Shown: piece by piece, positions 47,770 through 60,459 of the stretch
Layout of the letters: each line of letters starts with the position of its first letter
How positions within the stretch are numbered: position 1 is the stretch's first letter
Assembly (NCBI GenBank): GCA_016165875.1
Contig: JABBOT010000012.1
Location: 5,983,534 to 6,047,533 of the forward strand
Origin: Acanthopleura granulata
Lineage: Eukaryota > Mollusca > Polyplacophora > Chitonida > Chitonidae
DNA: 64,000 bases
Direction: 5' to 3'
Notes under the pieces: generated by a model
The model's database searches: none
What the model was told of the DNA's origin: nothing
Seen by the model: the letters and a program-made list of their open reading frames with translations, nothing else
Position numbers and translations under genes: made by a program

Positions 47770-50700
47770 AATCACAACACTTTAATTAAATCGGCCAATA
47801 ACCTGTTGTTTTGATTTGAAGAATTTATCAATAAAATCAATATTTTTCCGTAATTATAGAATTGATCGACAGTCATAAATTGTAGAGATTGCAAATAATT
47901 TATGTTGGGAAATACACTTTTTTGAGAGGCCTCCCTTTGGAACATATAAGAATTTGGTTGTCTGTTATCCAACACATTGAATTAAAATACAGTACATGTA
48001 AATATGGATTATTTCATTCTTTACTAAGAACTTAAGGTGAAATTCGACATTTTTAGAATTGGAATGTTTACTGGAAGCCTTGATATAAAGAACGCAAGAC
48101 GCATTCACTTTACGAACTTTCTGTTAGGTTGTTTGTTAACAGCAACCGGTATAGGTGGTTATCTTCAATCGGTCATAAATGGATCAAATTCCCCTTCTTG
48201 GTCTCGGGTCAAAGGCTGTGGCCGATGGCAAAGAAATGTTTTTCACCTCGGCCGTGGATTTTTGGAGATTAGAAATGAATCGGATACATTTTTACTGGAC
48301 AAACACCTTACCAGTAGAATGTGTCTGCCGCGTCCGGCTGTTTGTCCGGGTCTTAAAGGTTTGACCTTCAGTTTGTAACGTCTTTGTCGGTTTGGCCTTT
48401 GAGCGGAATTCCACTATGCGTCCGGCAGACAGAGGCTGTAGTAGGAGCTTATTTACTGACACTTAGAGGCGTGAGGGCCCGAGTCTCCGCTAGCCACACA
48501 CGATAAGTGTTAGCTATGTCACGATAATTGTTCACCTTGAATTCACAAATTTACTGTCTTCTTTGAATTATTGCTCGCTGAAACTTCGCAGTGCTCCTCG
48601 TACACTGTTTACGATGTAGACCAGATACAGAGGGAGTGAAAAAAGAAAATTGAAAAAAAAAATGAAAAGACAGAAAATATCTGTTGAAATCATGGAAAAA
48701 ACCGAGACTTGATGGAATGGAATTACAAAAGGATCAATAGCGGCATCATTCCGTTTCTGAGGTGATAACATTGACTATTTACTCGTCATGATTTTACTGA
48801 AGGTTGTTGATATGATCTCTCTCACCTTCTCAGGCTAAGGTTTGTCCCTTTGGACGTCACTAACACCTGTCTAAGAGACGGGGCGGTGTGCTGAGGGAGA
48901 GGGGGGGGGCTCCATGGAGAACGGTTCAAATAAATACAAAAGCGTTAAGCGATTATAACTTAAAAAAGGACAGTGAAAGGGAACACTCAGAATGTGTCAT
49001 TGTTTCTTACTCGGACGCTTTACCGCAAAGTCTGAGAGGGAAAAAACGTACATGACAGACGACCGTGTGAAGGAAAGCATTGACTTATCTTTTGGCTCGG
49101 TCATGTACGTTATTGACCCGAACGGTCCACTCCTTTTCCTCGTCTGTAATTTGCTATCCAGCCTCCTAACCCCTCGCCTCTTCAGTGCAAAATTAATCTG
49201 GGGATAAGTATGCAATCTGTGTAAGGAAGCTTTAATCCCCGCTTGCCTTCACGGGTTGACCGGCATGAGGAGATTAACTCTGGTAAGACAGTCATGCGGC
49301 ATTGCGGGCACAGCGCATGTACAAGGAACATACAGGTATTATCATTCATATCAAATCCACATTTTGTCGTATTTGTACCCAGGCTTTAGCGCAGTTGCCG
49401 TTTGATGGCATAGCTTTAGGCATCTTTCCAGTTCTTTTTTGAGCTCTCAGCCAGGTTCAACATTTTAGCACAAATATCATCTTTATGTGGACAGAGCGAC
49501 GAATTCAACGACGTACATGGGAGAAGCCCAACACCAAATATTTAATACATACAAACACTCCTTTTTTTACCATGTGCATGTTTCCTTGTGTAAGCTTTCT
49601 GTATTACTTACAAAACAGTCGCAATAACTAACTTTGGGCTGATGTTTTATATATTGTGTCGACCATATATAAATTTGTTTTGAGTTTGATTTTAATTTTT
49701 GTGACCTTTGATTAGAATTTATTTGTAAATCGCACGTAACACGCGCAAAATTTCGCCTGGATAACTTACCAACGGTTGCTGGTTTACTACCGGCATTCCG
49801 ATATCTTTTAAATAAAATACACTTCATATGGTACGTGTATGTTTTTCTTTCCTACGGAGGATATAATTTTGACCAATAAGATGAAAAGGGATACTGTTAT
49901 GCCTGGTAACCCTAGAATATATTGATACATCTTTTTGGCTGATGTCTCATTTCTTACATGATTAGCCAATATTTTTATCCCATTATTCTTGGGACTCACC
50001 TCGGATGAACATAGTGGGTAAACACCACTTCTGACAAAGTTGAGTATCTAGTAAGTCCAGTGCCAAGGAAAGTCTATATAAACCCACAACATGGTGTTTA
50101 CTAAGATGTATTGTCTGTGATTCATTATACATGTAAGACGTGTCACTTATTCTGTTCATTGAGGGGTAAAACAGTGGTCCTGATACTGACCTCTGCTTGA
50201 ATTCAAAGATGGGAGATGTAAGCCATATTCGAACATAGCCGACGGCAGCCTTTTTGGATCAGGTCTCATCAATGACAAGGCAATACCCAAATTTGAAGGC
50301 GATATCTTAATTTGCATTCGAGATAAGGCGTAATTCACTGGCTAAGTGGGTTAGATGAATTGAAATTAAGTTACGAAACTCAGCGGAAATGATTCCAGCC
50401 ATTCTCTTTACGGCAAGACACTGTCAAAGCAATTTCTTTCAAGATACCGCATCCCCACTGCGGGTGGAAGGGTCAGAAAAAGAGGACGGACGCCAAAGCG
50501 CTTATATTGAAGAACGGACGCTCAGACGGACAGCAACATTTCCAAGTTCCCCTTCCATTTTCGGCCCATAACAGTAATATATGTGTAAATTACGAAGGTA
50601 ATATGCTCTTATACTGCTAGATGCTCTAATGGATGAAATCCTAACAATCCTGGATTGTTCGCAGAAAAAAGTGCAGGTCAAGAAATGATGTCGGCCAAAA

Positions 50701-51485
50701 AATGATGTCGGCAACTGTAGGTCACAGCTGACCTGCTCTGATGCTGATGTTTCATCTACTCTCATCTACTCTCTCTACTCAATGCTCAAATCCAAGGTTG
50801 AATTCAAAAGTTTCCAGGCGAGGCTAAACACATCATATTTTGCTTACCCTAGATATAAGTGTATAGGCCTCGATAGAGTTGTACAACATTTCTGTATCAT
50901 TTCGCGCTAAATCACCGTTTTCATCTTTGGTAATTGTTGCCTTTGGAATCCTTGGTACACGAACATCTGCTCGGCAGATCACTAATACAAACGGCCAAAG
51001 GTATTCCTTCACCATCCTTTTTGAAGTATATCAGTTACTTTCCTAAAGCCATTGTTTACTTCGGGTACTTTGGTTTATCTCATGCCTAAAATTCACATCT
51101 GTTGTACCTTAATGAGCACATTGATAAATATCAATCCATAAATCATTAAATCGTTCCTGATATTTTCACTGACAGCATTTGAAACTCATCACCAACCCTC
51201 TCCTGTATATGACCAGCCTTGCTTCATACATATATAACGTTTTGTACGGATAGGAAAATGATGTTTTGGAAATAGTTTTGTGGGAATATAGATTTTGAAA
51301 CAGCACTTTTAGTTGAGAGCCATTGCGTGAAAGTCCGAATAGGTGTTTAGTTTTACACACCTGTAGATTGCGTATATTACCAGAGTCAGATTTTTCCGTA
51401 GGATTATTCCCACCAACCAGCAGCATGGAAATGTATTTTTAATAGAGCATATTTCATTTCTTTTGCCTCAAGTTTCTCTGCAACA
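47770..51485. other. Stretch without a recognisable gene
   Basis: Open frames at 48037-48378 (+) and 48992-49207 (+) have no domain signature. A perfect 12-bp inverted repeat 'aacgtacatgac' lies at 49045-49056 and 49100-49111. A region at about 50220-50540 contains 'caaatttgaaggcgatatc' and 'gacggacagc', phrases common in dispersed invertebrate repeats, but no second copy is seen. Confidence 0.4.
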
Positions 51486-51489
51486 CAAT

Positions 51490-51985
51490 CGACTACTGCA
51501 CAGAGAATAAAACTTGAGCAGTGTGATTGGTGAATGGAAAATGACCCGATGAAATCCTGCCTGTTGTCTGTTTACCCACGATTGGTTTCATTCCAAGTGT
51601 TGATGTAAGTGCTTAAAAAGTAGGAACTTACTCGTCCCGTAGCACCGTGGCTTAAAAGTAGGAACTTACTCGTCCCGTAGCACCATGGCTTAAAAGTAGG
51701 AACTTACTCGTCCTGTAGCACCATGGCTTAAAAGTAGGAACTTACTCGTCCCGCAGCACCATGGCTTAAAAGTAGGAACCTACTCGTCCCGTAGCACCAT
51801 GGCTTAAAAGTAGGAACTTACTCGTCCCGTAGCACCATGACTTAAAAGAATTATGCAAGAATGTAGCAGTGTTAGTTGCAATTCGAATACGTCACTGGTC
51901 TAGAATTAGCCACAGTGCTGTCTTATCATCACATTTAACAAAAAAAATAAATAAAAACAATGCAAAGTGGCTTAGTCCACAATTT
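51490..51985 (+). repeat. Dispersed family A copy expanded by an internal minisatellite
   Basis: The left flank ('gagaataaaacttgagcag', 'gtgattggtgaatgg', 'gatgaaatcctgcc') and the right flank ('cgtcactggtctagaatt', 'aaaaacaatgcaaag') are family A. The middle is replaced by six copies of a 38-bp unit. This copy shows the origin of the array directly. Confidence 0.8.
51616..51843 (+). repeat. Minisatellite, 38 bp x 6, inside family A
   Basis: Six units begin at 51616, 51654, 51692, 51730, 51768 and 51806, each reading 'aaaagtaggaacttactcg' then 'tcccgtagcaccatggctt' with at most one or two substitutions. A partial seventh start (aaaag) follows at 51844. The unit corresponds to the family A segment ending 'ctagcaccatggcttt'. 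Confidence 0.97.
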
Positions 51986-51989
51986 ATAC

Positions 51990-53224
51990 AGGTAGACATT
52001 TTCAGATCTTTACTTGCAGTTGTTGATGATGAAGTTTCAGTTTTTAGTCAAACTCTTTGCAGTTTATTTCCGAAAAAATTTATTTCCCAGGAAGCTCCTC
52101 TTTGGGAGAAAACATGAAAATCCATGTACCCCTCAAGTGTAGGAACCCTACGATGGAATTTCACACTCGGCGTAATCCAAATGTAACAGGTTAAAGGGAG
52201 GTAAGTCCGACAACGGTGAGACGTCCCTTGAGCATGCTTGGGTAAATACGCCCTTCGTATTCGTCAACATGCAGGCCGATCTCCATATATATCCTACGAC
52301 AGAACGAAAGTATTACGAAGAGATGTCCTGTTAAGGAGATACGACCGCTGATATTCACATACTCACCTGCAGATAAGGAAAAGATAAACAAGAAGAAGCT
52401 TACCGTCACCGACTTAGGCCTGATGAAAATCGGCCTTTGCCATTTCATAACGGTAAACCGGTACGAGTCCTACCCACAGGATGAGAGGGTTTACATAAAT
52501 CATCCATGTAATCTGTCCCAAAGAAGTGTGATAGAAGGGAAATAACTCTCAACGGCCAAAACAAATCGAGGCTACTCTTGGAGACTCTTGCCTTATTATT
52601 CTTCCACTGTGTCTGCTTAATATGAAAAGCTCTGATTGTGAAGTTTCTTCTTCCCTTTGATCGTAGCACGAGGACAATTTGCTGAATACCACAGTTAGCT
52701 ATCGAGCAGATGTGGCCAATTTGTCAGTTTTCATTGATGGACATTTTATTGACTAGTTTACATCGTGCTAAGTGCCGTCGTTCGACTCTCGAGCATTTAT
52801 CGAAGAGTTCGTTTTTAAATTAAACCCTGTTTAGTTGTGTACGGTAATGTCTGTTCAGCGACAATTAATAGGTAAGAACTTTGAAAAGTGTTATATACAG
52901 ACTGGATTGGGTAATAAACCAACTAATGCACAGATTTGCATCCTTACAGTTTGCAGTCCTACAGGTAAATGCGTTATATGCATTGAATACAATAATTCAG
53001 GTAGTGATTTTGAGATCAGATATGTTCTAGTAAACGGTATAATTTGCTCGACATTTGTAAATTTCAGGGAATGTTCTTTATTAAATGGACATGGGCAAGC
53101 CTCGTGGCTATTATAAAGAAGAGTTAATGCGCTTACCTTTGTATTTGCACTGTGCTGAACATTTATTCTACTTATGTAATGCTGTACCGCTATATGGACT
53201 ATAGAAGAGCCTGTGGGACAACCA
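51990..53224. other. Stretch without a recognisable gene
   Basis: Overlapping open frames of 93 codons (52835-53116 +) and 121 codons (53256-52891 -) occupy the same DNA; at most one could be real and neither shows a domain. Confidence 0.4.
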
Positions 53225-53310
53225 CCGCTTCTCAAAGTAACCTGACAATCGTTCAAAACCTAATCCGGAGCCAGAGATGGATTCGAACACGCGACGCCAT
53301 CGGTCAAAGA
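53225..53310 (-). mobile_element. Probable tRNA-like SINE fragment
   Basis: The reverse complement contains 'gtgttcgaatccatctctgg', a convincing box B with flanking arm, but no clear box A. It is probably the decayed head of a tRNA-derived SINE. Confidence 0.35.
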
Positions 53311-53319
53311 CATCAGAGA

Positions 53320-55085
53320 GGTACCCTATACTGCTCGGCATTTTAAAGTTACTTTTTGCATTTAGACAAATTATTTGATGCCAGCACTATAAGGAATTGT
53401 ATTACTACAAGCACTTCACTTCCACTAAATATGCAAGTATGTAAAGATATATTGCTAGACTTATATTTAGTATTTTAGTCACGAATAACGGTCAGCTTCT
53501 CGACAGAACAACATCTCAGAACCAATTAAAGTGGGCAGGTTTAGAAAATATGTCTTTGTGGATTTTATTACACTACAAATAGGGGGGTCCACGGTATAAC
53601 AGTCGAATAAAGCGCTGTTGTCACCAGCAATGAGGTCCCAGGCTGAATCCGTGCCAGATCGAGTGCGCCACTGAAGAGGCTTCTCAAGAACAAATTCCAC
53701 ATGGCCAGTTTTGACTTAAGTCTAAATTTAAAATGTGATTTAAAGACTATTTTTAGAGCATATGCCTTAAAATTGTTAAGGCAAGTACATCTAAATTTCC
53801 ACCTCTGGGGTCACAAACAAGCGTAATATATCGCGGTTTTAAGATTTGACTTACGTCAAAAATCGTTTGCCACGTATGGTCACCAACGAAGTCTACTACA
53901 AAAGGTCGGTGTCAACCAACTGCATGCCCAGGGGTGCGTTTAAGTAATAATATATTAAAATATTAGAATATCATAACCTGCAGATGGAAGCTAATTTCTT
54001 TTTTTTTTTTCTTCTCTCTCTTTTTTTTTTTTTTTTTGGATTAAATATACTCTGAATAATCAGAATCGCATGCAAACATTGTATTTTATTAGGACTAATG
54101 CATAGGCCTACATTCAACATTCAACATTGTCAGAGGCAATTTAGAACAGGCGATAAACTCCATGCAATCAAATGGGTAAATAAATAAATAATTACATTTC
54201 AGATGGGTTCCTAAACCGTCAACAACATGACTGAACTTATTATGGCACTTTTCAAAGAGTGCAATTTAGTGCACAAATAAGGGAAAAGGATAGATATCGT
54301 GGTAACGAAGGCAACGGGATTGCACTATCCACTGTCAACACTTACGCAATCAAATGTTTTAATGCAAGACGGGCAAGAACCCATTAAAAACATTTGTGAA
54401 CATAATGTGAGTGTCCTCGTGTGGAAAACAAGCATGTGATCGATATTCATCCCGCTGTGTGGGAAAGTAGTCCGACAGTGATATGGCTTGGCATCACACA
54501 TCCCCAGTTCATTAACACTTCTCGGTTAAATCATCCACCGCTGTCAGTTCTTACCTTGTGGACAGATGGAAAGCCTCAATCCCTTTCACATAGGAGGAGC
54601 GAGGAGAGGGGCTGAGGGTGACGTGGCTAAGTGACAAAAAGTGTGAATCCAAACCACGGGGGAAACCAGGGGAGGATTTTATCTCGCTTTAGGAAAAGAT
54701 TCCCACCACGCTCACTGTTCGCTGAGCCTTGTTGACAATGAATGTTCGACAACATTGATAGTGGACGTTTGCTCAGTTTTGCGTTTGTTAAAGGACACCG
54801 TTTATTTAAAACGTCCGCCAATTAAGCATGGCATGCAAGTTCTTATGCAACAAGTAGACTTGGGAATTGGGCCATATGTTCATCCTGTTGAGTGATCGCC
54901 ACCTACGACATATATACATGAACAGTTGCAATCAAAGCGCATCTGAGATACATACCTATAAATTTGTGCTTATAAACTAGCATGGTAGACGATTTGGGTG
55001 CTGGATTAATTCATTCGCCTGGAACACTCCTTGCGTCTTTCCGTCATCGTTGGGTACTATTGGGGGCTTGCCTTTGCATGAATCC
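53320..55085. other. Stretch without a recognisable gene
   Basis: AT-rich; a T-rich run with C/G interruptions lies at about 53997-54038. Nothing else is recognised. Confidence 0.45.
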
Positions 55086-55307
55086 GTCCTAATTTCTTAC
55101 TTTATATGCTTTCTTAGCCGTTTGGTATTCTGTTGATGGCTTGTGCACGAAGGTTGTTTCGATGACTAGATGAAAAATTTACGAAAGGTGAACACACATA
55201 AAACTCACCACAGTCATATCAGTATAACTTATGTAAGTGCATAATTAAAATGAAAATTTTCCATTGGCGGGAAATGTATTCATTATTTGATTGCTCTCTT
55301 ACTCCAG

Positions 55308-55520
55308 AATATGTCACTTGTATATACGACGACGATCAACTCTATGCCATATGATGGGATCGAGGAAATACGGCACATGTTGAGGGAAAGACACGATAGC
55401 AGGTTGGTGGCAGGCCTTTCGATGTACGAGTCAAAGTATCGGAAAGAACGCACTGGAGTGGTCACAGAGATAGGATCCGAATTAATTTCTCATTGGGAAG
55501 CTTACCGTCGACAGGTTTAA
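55308..55520 (+). CDS. Candidate unidentified terminal exon
   Basis: A good acceptor (ttgctctcttactccag, ending 55307) is followed by about 70 open codons and a TAA at 55518-55520. An AATAAA hexamer lies at 55683-55688. The product is charged and helix-like (GIEEIRHMLRERHDSRL, then ESKYRKERTG, ending ISHWEAYRRQV), as in the C-terminus of an intracellular protein. No family recognised. Acceptor, open frame and poly(A) signal together make it one of the better candidates. Confidence 0.27.
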   Translation, partial: NMSLVYTTTINSMPYDGIEEIRHMLRERHDSRLVAGLSMYESKYRKERTGVVTEIGSELISHWEAYRRQV

Positions 55521-56489
55521 GTTTTAAGCACTGGACTGTGGTAGAGGGATTCGTTTAAATGCAAAATAACTATATAGGGGAGCACCATCCAACAAGATTT
55601 TGAAATCCAGTGAACTTTCTCCCGTGCCAGGCGAAAGCCACCATAAAATAACGCGAGATCAGTTTTTATCACGTGAAACTACAATAAATGAGACCTCGTT
55701 GAAAAGCCTGAATGGCTATGCAATCCGTAGGTTATTTCAAGTGAAAGACAGCGCTTGTTCCAAGTTAAATGCCTAAAAGGTTGGAGAATATTATGTTTAA
55801 TTCGGGAAAGTACTTTTGTCCAATAGCAACTACGACAGCGGAAATTGACATCTGACCGTGCTCCGTGGCGTAGCATGAAACGCAGCCATTCTGTGTGGAC
55901 TGTGATGTAATTGTTCCAAGCTCGGAACATTCTTGTCACCTGAAACTGCAGTGAATTGCTTGAGTTGTGTTTGTAACTTAAGTATGTATGTCAATTTATA
56001 AAATGAAATGATCAAGAAACTTACTCGTTCCACAACATAATGGGCTGAAAATACTTTACAGTGTTGTTCAGTCATGTACTTGTTATAATTAAAACATATA
56101 ACATTAAAACAGTGAGCAGTGTCTATGTTATTACATGTTTCATAGACAGACAAGTCAGAACATTTACGTCCCAGCTTATAAATAGTTGATATCTCCTAGC
56201 TCTCTGACTGGTCAATCCCTCACAAGCATAAAAGCATGGGCGCCTTCAGGTCCCGCGTCGGCAGCACTATACTCCACACTTTAAACGAAGATAAATCAGC
56301 AACGATTTCATATAATTTCAAACAGATTTTTACATTCAAGGGAAACTTTTATGATCTTTTTTATTAACAGTGCCTCGTTCATGGGCTGTCTTTTACTTCT
56401 GGTTAAGAGACAGGCGGGAATGCAACCCACCCACTGGTCGCAAAATAATTGACATACCGCTCATTACGCTTTCTAAACTGTTCTCAAAA

Positions 56490-56560
56490 ATGTTGCACTT
56501 ATATATGACGGCAGAGGGGTTTTATGGTTGGAGAAACCCAAGCAGCTGTATTGATCGCAG
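56490..56560 (-). mobile_element. Possible decayed SINE central domain
   Basis: 'cacttatatatgacggcag' followed by 'ttttatggttggagaaacc' resembles the family 1 core ('cacttatacgacggcgg', 'gtggttggaggaaacc'). Only this core is visible. Confidence 0.35.
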
Positions 56561-56970
56561 TAGAAATCAAAGGCGTCTGGGAGGAACACGTGACTTCCAA
56601 CCCCAACCGATTGGGAAAAGGCTGGACACGACCACATTTATGCGTGATAATTTCAGGAATTAAGAAAAAGGAATTTTTTCGGGGCATGCCTGGAGATGTA
56701 TAAGTTTCGGAACAAGTTGCATGTAACAGTTTGAATTAGTCAAATCTTATCTCTAAGACAAACAAAAATACCAGTAACCATAACTTGTAGTCAATACATA
56801 TTCGATGTCATGATAAGTGGATCAATCTGTACTGAAAGCAGCACATGTGCATATCTCTAGTGAGACAAATCACATGTCCTCTGTTTTGTTGGAACCTATG
56901 TGCGTGTTGTAATCCCACGTGACAGCGGCTATTTGCCTGTCAGGTAGTTGATTTGCCGGTTGTTTTATGG

Positions 56971-57064
56971 TTTTTTTGTTTGTTTGTTTTTTTGTTTGTT
57001 TGTTTTGGTTTTTTTGTTTGTTTGTTTTTTTGTTTGTTTGTTTTTTTGTTTGTTTGCTTTTTTG
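56971..57064 (+). repeat. T/G low-complexity array
   Basis: Imperfect repeats of a T7-G-TTTG-TTTG pattern of about 16 bp. Open frames here translate to homopolymer-like F/C or K/Q/T strings and are artefacts. Confidence 0.95.
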
Positions 57065-57069
57065 TCTAC

Positions 57070-58075
57070 CCATAAACAAGGAAGCATAATAAATGATGCA
57101 AAGTCATTTGCGATTTGTGGCACGTTAATATATGTGTAAAGTTATGTCGGTGTCACACCTATTCTTACGCTGGAAACAAGCTACATAGACGGGACAAAGA
57201 AAGAGGATCGGTTTCTGCCTGCTGTCGATAAGGCTCCCTTGTGTTAGTGCATGGATTCTCACGCACGAATGGGTCCCGTCTACCAAGGAGACTGATCAAT
57301 TATTTACTGTTAGAAGAGTTAGTGAGCAAAGCCATGTGGTCCGAATCATTGAACTCCATCTGAGAAACGATACAGACCTTCTTGATACTAGCGGAATCTA
57401 ACAAAGGGAAAAGGTGTGTCAGCCCAACATCAAAGTAAACACGCAAATATAAATCTAAAAACGCAAACATAAATCTACGTAACACGTAAACATATAACAA
57501 AATATTAAAGCACTCGGGAAAAGTAATGTTTAATTTTATTATTCCCACTGATTTTTTATATGAGAGAAAAATGCAATTCCATGTATGTTGATTCTCGTTG
57601 AACTTCAAACTATACAGTGAGTCCTTAACGAAGATCTGACGAGGTATCAAATAAAACGATCAGTCCACACCGCACTTGCCCTTAAGCATTTGGATATGGG
57701 AGAAACATTGTTGGAGGTACAACCACTGCAGTTTATGCCAAGTGTCTAGCTGATGCAGCTATGGGAACTTCACCCGCTAAGACAAACAATCAAAGTTTCC
57801 GTTTAAGGAGACCTGTCCGGCTGAGAAGTAAAAGGTCTCTCCTTAACGACCACCAACCCCTTCTTCAGCTACCAGCATCCTAGTCCCTATATGTCTCCTT
57901 GGATCCACCTGCCGCTGGTTCTGGCTGCTGACAGACACCATAGGTAATGTCAGATACCCCCATCAGTAATGCTGTTACAAGGAAGGTACATATAGAGTCT
58001 ATACATGTTCTTCAACACTGCGCGGATCACCAATTATACGTAAAGACAGGTATGTAATGATAAATTAAGATGCCC
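57070..58075. other. Stretch without a recognisable gene
   Basis: A minus-strand segment (57397-57308) has a good acceptor (ccttttccctttgttag) followed by 30 open codons, but is too short to interpret. Nothing else is recognised. Confidence 0.4.
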
Positions 58076-58086
58076 TGGGCTTGTTT

Positions 58087-58358
58087 CATTTGTTTATTTA
58101 TTTATTTGATTGGTGTTTTACGCCGTACTCAGGAATATTTCACTCACACGACGGCGGCCAGCATTGTGGTTGGAGGAAACCGGGCAGAGCCCGGGGGAAA
58201 CCCACGACCACCCGCAGGTTGTTGACAGACCTTCCCACGTACGGCCGGAGAGGAAGCCAGCATGAACTGATCTTGAACTCACAGCGACCGCATTGGTGGG
58301 AGGCTTCGGGTCATTGTGCTGCGATAGCGCGCTAACCGCTTGAGCCACGGAGGCCCCC
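58087..58358 (-). mobile_element. SINE family 1, full-length minus-strand copy with TSD
   Basis: TTTA-type tail on the left, then 'gattggtgttttacgc', 'cgacggcggccagcattg', 'gaaaccgggcagagcccg', 'ccacgaccacccgcagg', and on the right the reverse of the tRNA head ('agcgcgctaaccgcttgag', 'ccacggaggccccc'). Duplications 'gggcttgttt' lie at 58077-58086 and 58359-58368. It closely matches the plus-strand copy at 46354. The 84- and 119-codon frames across it are SINE-derived, not genes. Confidence 0.93.
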
Positions 58359-58369
58359 GGGCTTGTTTT

Positions 58370-59880
58370 AAGTTTGAATTTAGTCCGTCTCAAACTCATA
58401 TATGTATAATCTCCAAAAAGGAAAGGCACATGATGGTAGCACCCAAATTCTTCCTGAAATGACCATCCGGTGCTCACTTTATATAATGCCTGATATTATG
58501 ATTGTCTCATTATGTAATTGGCTCGGCTGAATGGTAATTAACAGAGCAATTAACCAATTATCCTACTCTGAACATGCCAAATAAGCATCCCCCTTCTCAA
58601 ATTTATTAACACTGCGAACCGCGCCCTACTTTTCGACCGCTTTTCGCGTTTAGCGTATGTCTATAAGTGACGTGTCGAAGACTGTCTCACTAGTACACGT
58701 CCATTAACCTCAAAAGAAAGGCCCACGTGCAAGATTTTATTCATCTTCAACACTTGAATTATTTTCCTAAAATAAAGCACATTTACGAACACCAGAGTAA
58801 CCTACAAGACCAGAGTCAATCTGCATGAACATGCAAAAAAGGCATCATCAAAACTTTTTAAAATTTGCTTGGTCTGGTGAGATTGAGTATTCTAAACAGC
58901 CCTCGCTAGTTCGGCTGCGACTTTACGTCAGACTGTGTTTTAACGTCCTGGCGAAATACTGTGGTTTCCACTGAGTTCTATGCGGTTTCCGGCACTCATA
59001 CACACATGTATCACTGAGCTACCTAAAACTCCTTCAAATAAATATATACGTAAATAAATTCCCATCTATCTTTATGCAGCTGTTAATCTTACGCAATAAG
59101 ACAGTCGGCAGGTTGTCGGGATTAGATTAGGTTCTTCAGGCATACTATTACGGATGAGACAAGGCCGTAATTATGCATGGCTGGCTTATCTCCTTGATGT
59201 ACGTCACCAAGTGACAGCAACGTCTTTAGATGAAGTCACAGGTAGTCAGATATCTGCAAGTGTGATTTACAGCCGACGAAATCCTAAGCCTTTCAAAGCT
59301 AGACGCATAAAGTGCGATCACAGTAACTTCGCATCAATCAATTGCATTCTATACAACAATGACATCAGAGGCGCGAAGGGACGGTATCCTAGACTGGGAT
59401 TTCGCTTCAAGCCGACCCGACTTGATTTCAGATTAGCATATATGAGACCAATCAACTATTTAAAAGCACAATTCCTACAATTCGTAATTATGCTAATTAT
59501 TTCCATACACCTGTCTGATGAGTGATAACTGTGTTTGTGTCTGTCTCCAGATTGAAACTCAAAGAAATGATGCATCCTTTGTTGACAAAAGATAGCTATC
59601 AGCCCGACCTTGAATTCTCTTATATATCTATTTTCAAAGCCACGCACTGCCATCTTTCCAGCATATTCCCCGGACAACTGTTACTATTTAAACAACTGAC
59701 AACTCTCTGAAAACTACTGTTTACGTGTTGTACACAGCATTGAGGCAAAATTACACAATTTGTGTACCACTGATACACATGGCATTGTGGATGCGTAAAT
59801 TTATAAATAAAATCTTTTGACAGAGCCTATATGTCTAGGACCTATAATAGTACACATAACTTATAAGCGCAACACATATG
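58370..59880. other. Stretch without a recognisable gene
   Basis: A 123-codon plus-strand frame (59154-59525) has no recognised domain and is within chance length. Nothing else is recognised. Confidence 0.4.
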
Positions 59881-59887
59881 AATTCGG

Positions 59888-60112
59888 GGAAACTGTACGC
59901 CGAGTGTTTGAGACGCTTGTCATTCATTCTCAAGGAGGTATGGGTTCAATTCCGGCTATGGGTAGGACATTTGAGCTATTTTGTTTAAGACCACCTTTTC
60001 TATCAATATTGTGTGTGCACGTCCCACAGGTGAGAAAAATCGACAGTAAATTGTCAAAAGGCGATAGTCTCCACGGGCCAGCATAAATGTATGTCCTGCA
60101 TAAATGAAATTT
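59888..60112 (+). mobile_element. SINE family 2, near complete but diverged
   Basis: tRNA-like head with 'gtgtttgagacgctt' and box B 'tatgggttcaattccgg', then the body 'cacaggtgagaaaaatcg', 'cagtaaattgtcaaaagg' and a decayed 3' end 'aaatttcttgagtaag'. Same order as at 61398. Confidence 0.65.
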
Positions 60113-60459
60113 CTTGAGTAAGTTACCGACGAATTAGGAATGTATGCTATGTACACCTCACTCCACGTTGGAAGGCACATGATGTTCCACAAAGGCTAAA
60201 CACTACGCACCCAGGCATACAGCCGCCTTCACGGCTTATTGTCACCAAGGCCTTACGTATGCTGACCGGCGTTGAATGAAATCTCAATCTCTGTGTTACG
60301 TGGTATGTTCTTCCTGAGAACTACCGTGTAGTGGTGCAATTTAGCGAAACCCACTGAATACTATAAAGATGTTTCGACAATGTGTTTTGTCGGAGCAGTT
60401 TGACCACAGTCTAGCGAGAATTTATCTTTTTTCATCTTTAGTACCGGTACCTATGAATA

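Noticed and set aside
52835..53256. 93-codon plus and 121-codon minus frames over the same DNA
   Set aside because: Mutually exclusive, no recognised domain, no consistent splice context.
56870..57139. Open frames giving K/Q/T or F/C-rich strings
   Set aside because: Translation of the T/G low-complexity array at 56971-57064.
57308..57397. 30-codon minus-strand segment after a good acceptor
   Set aside because: Too short to distinguish from chance without transcript data.
58081..58477. Open frames of 84 codons (+) and 119 codons (-)
   Set aside because: They lie across the full-length SINE at 58087-58358; the GC-rich tRNA-derived and central domains simply lack stops.
59154..59525. 123-codon plus frame
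   Set aside because: No recognised domain, no clear acceptor or poly(A) signal; chance length.
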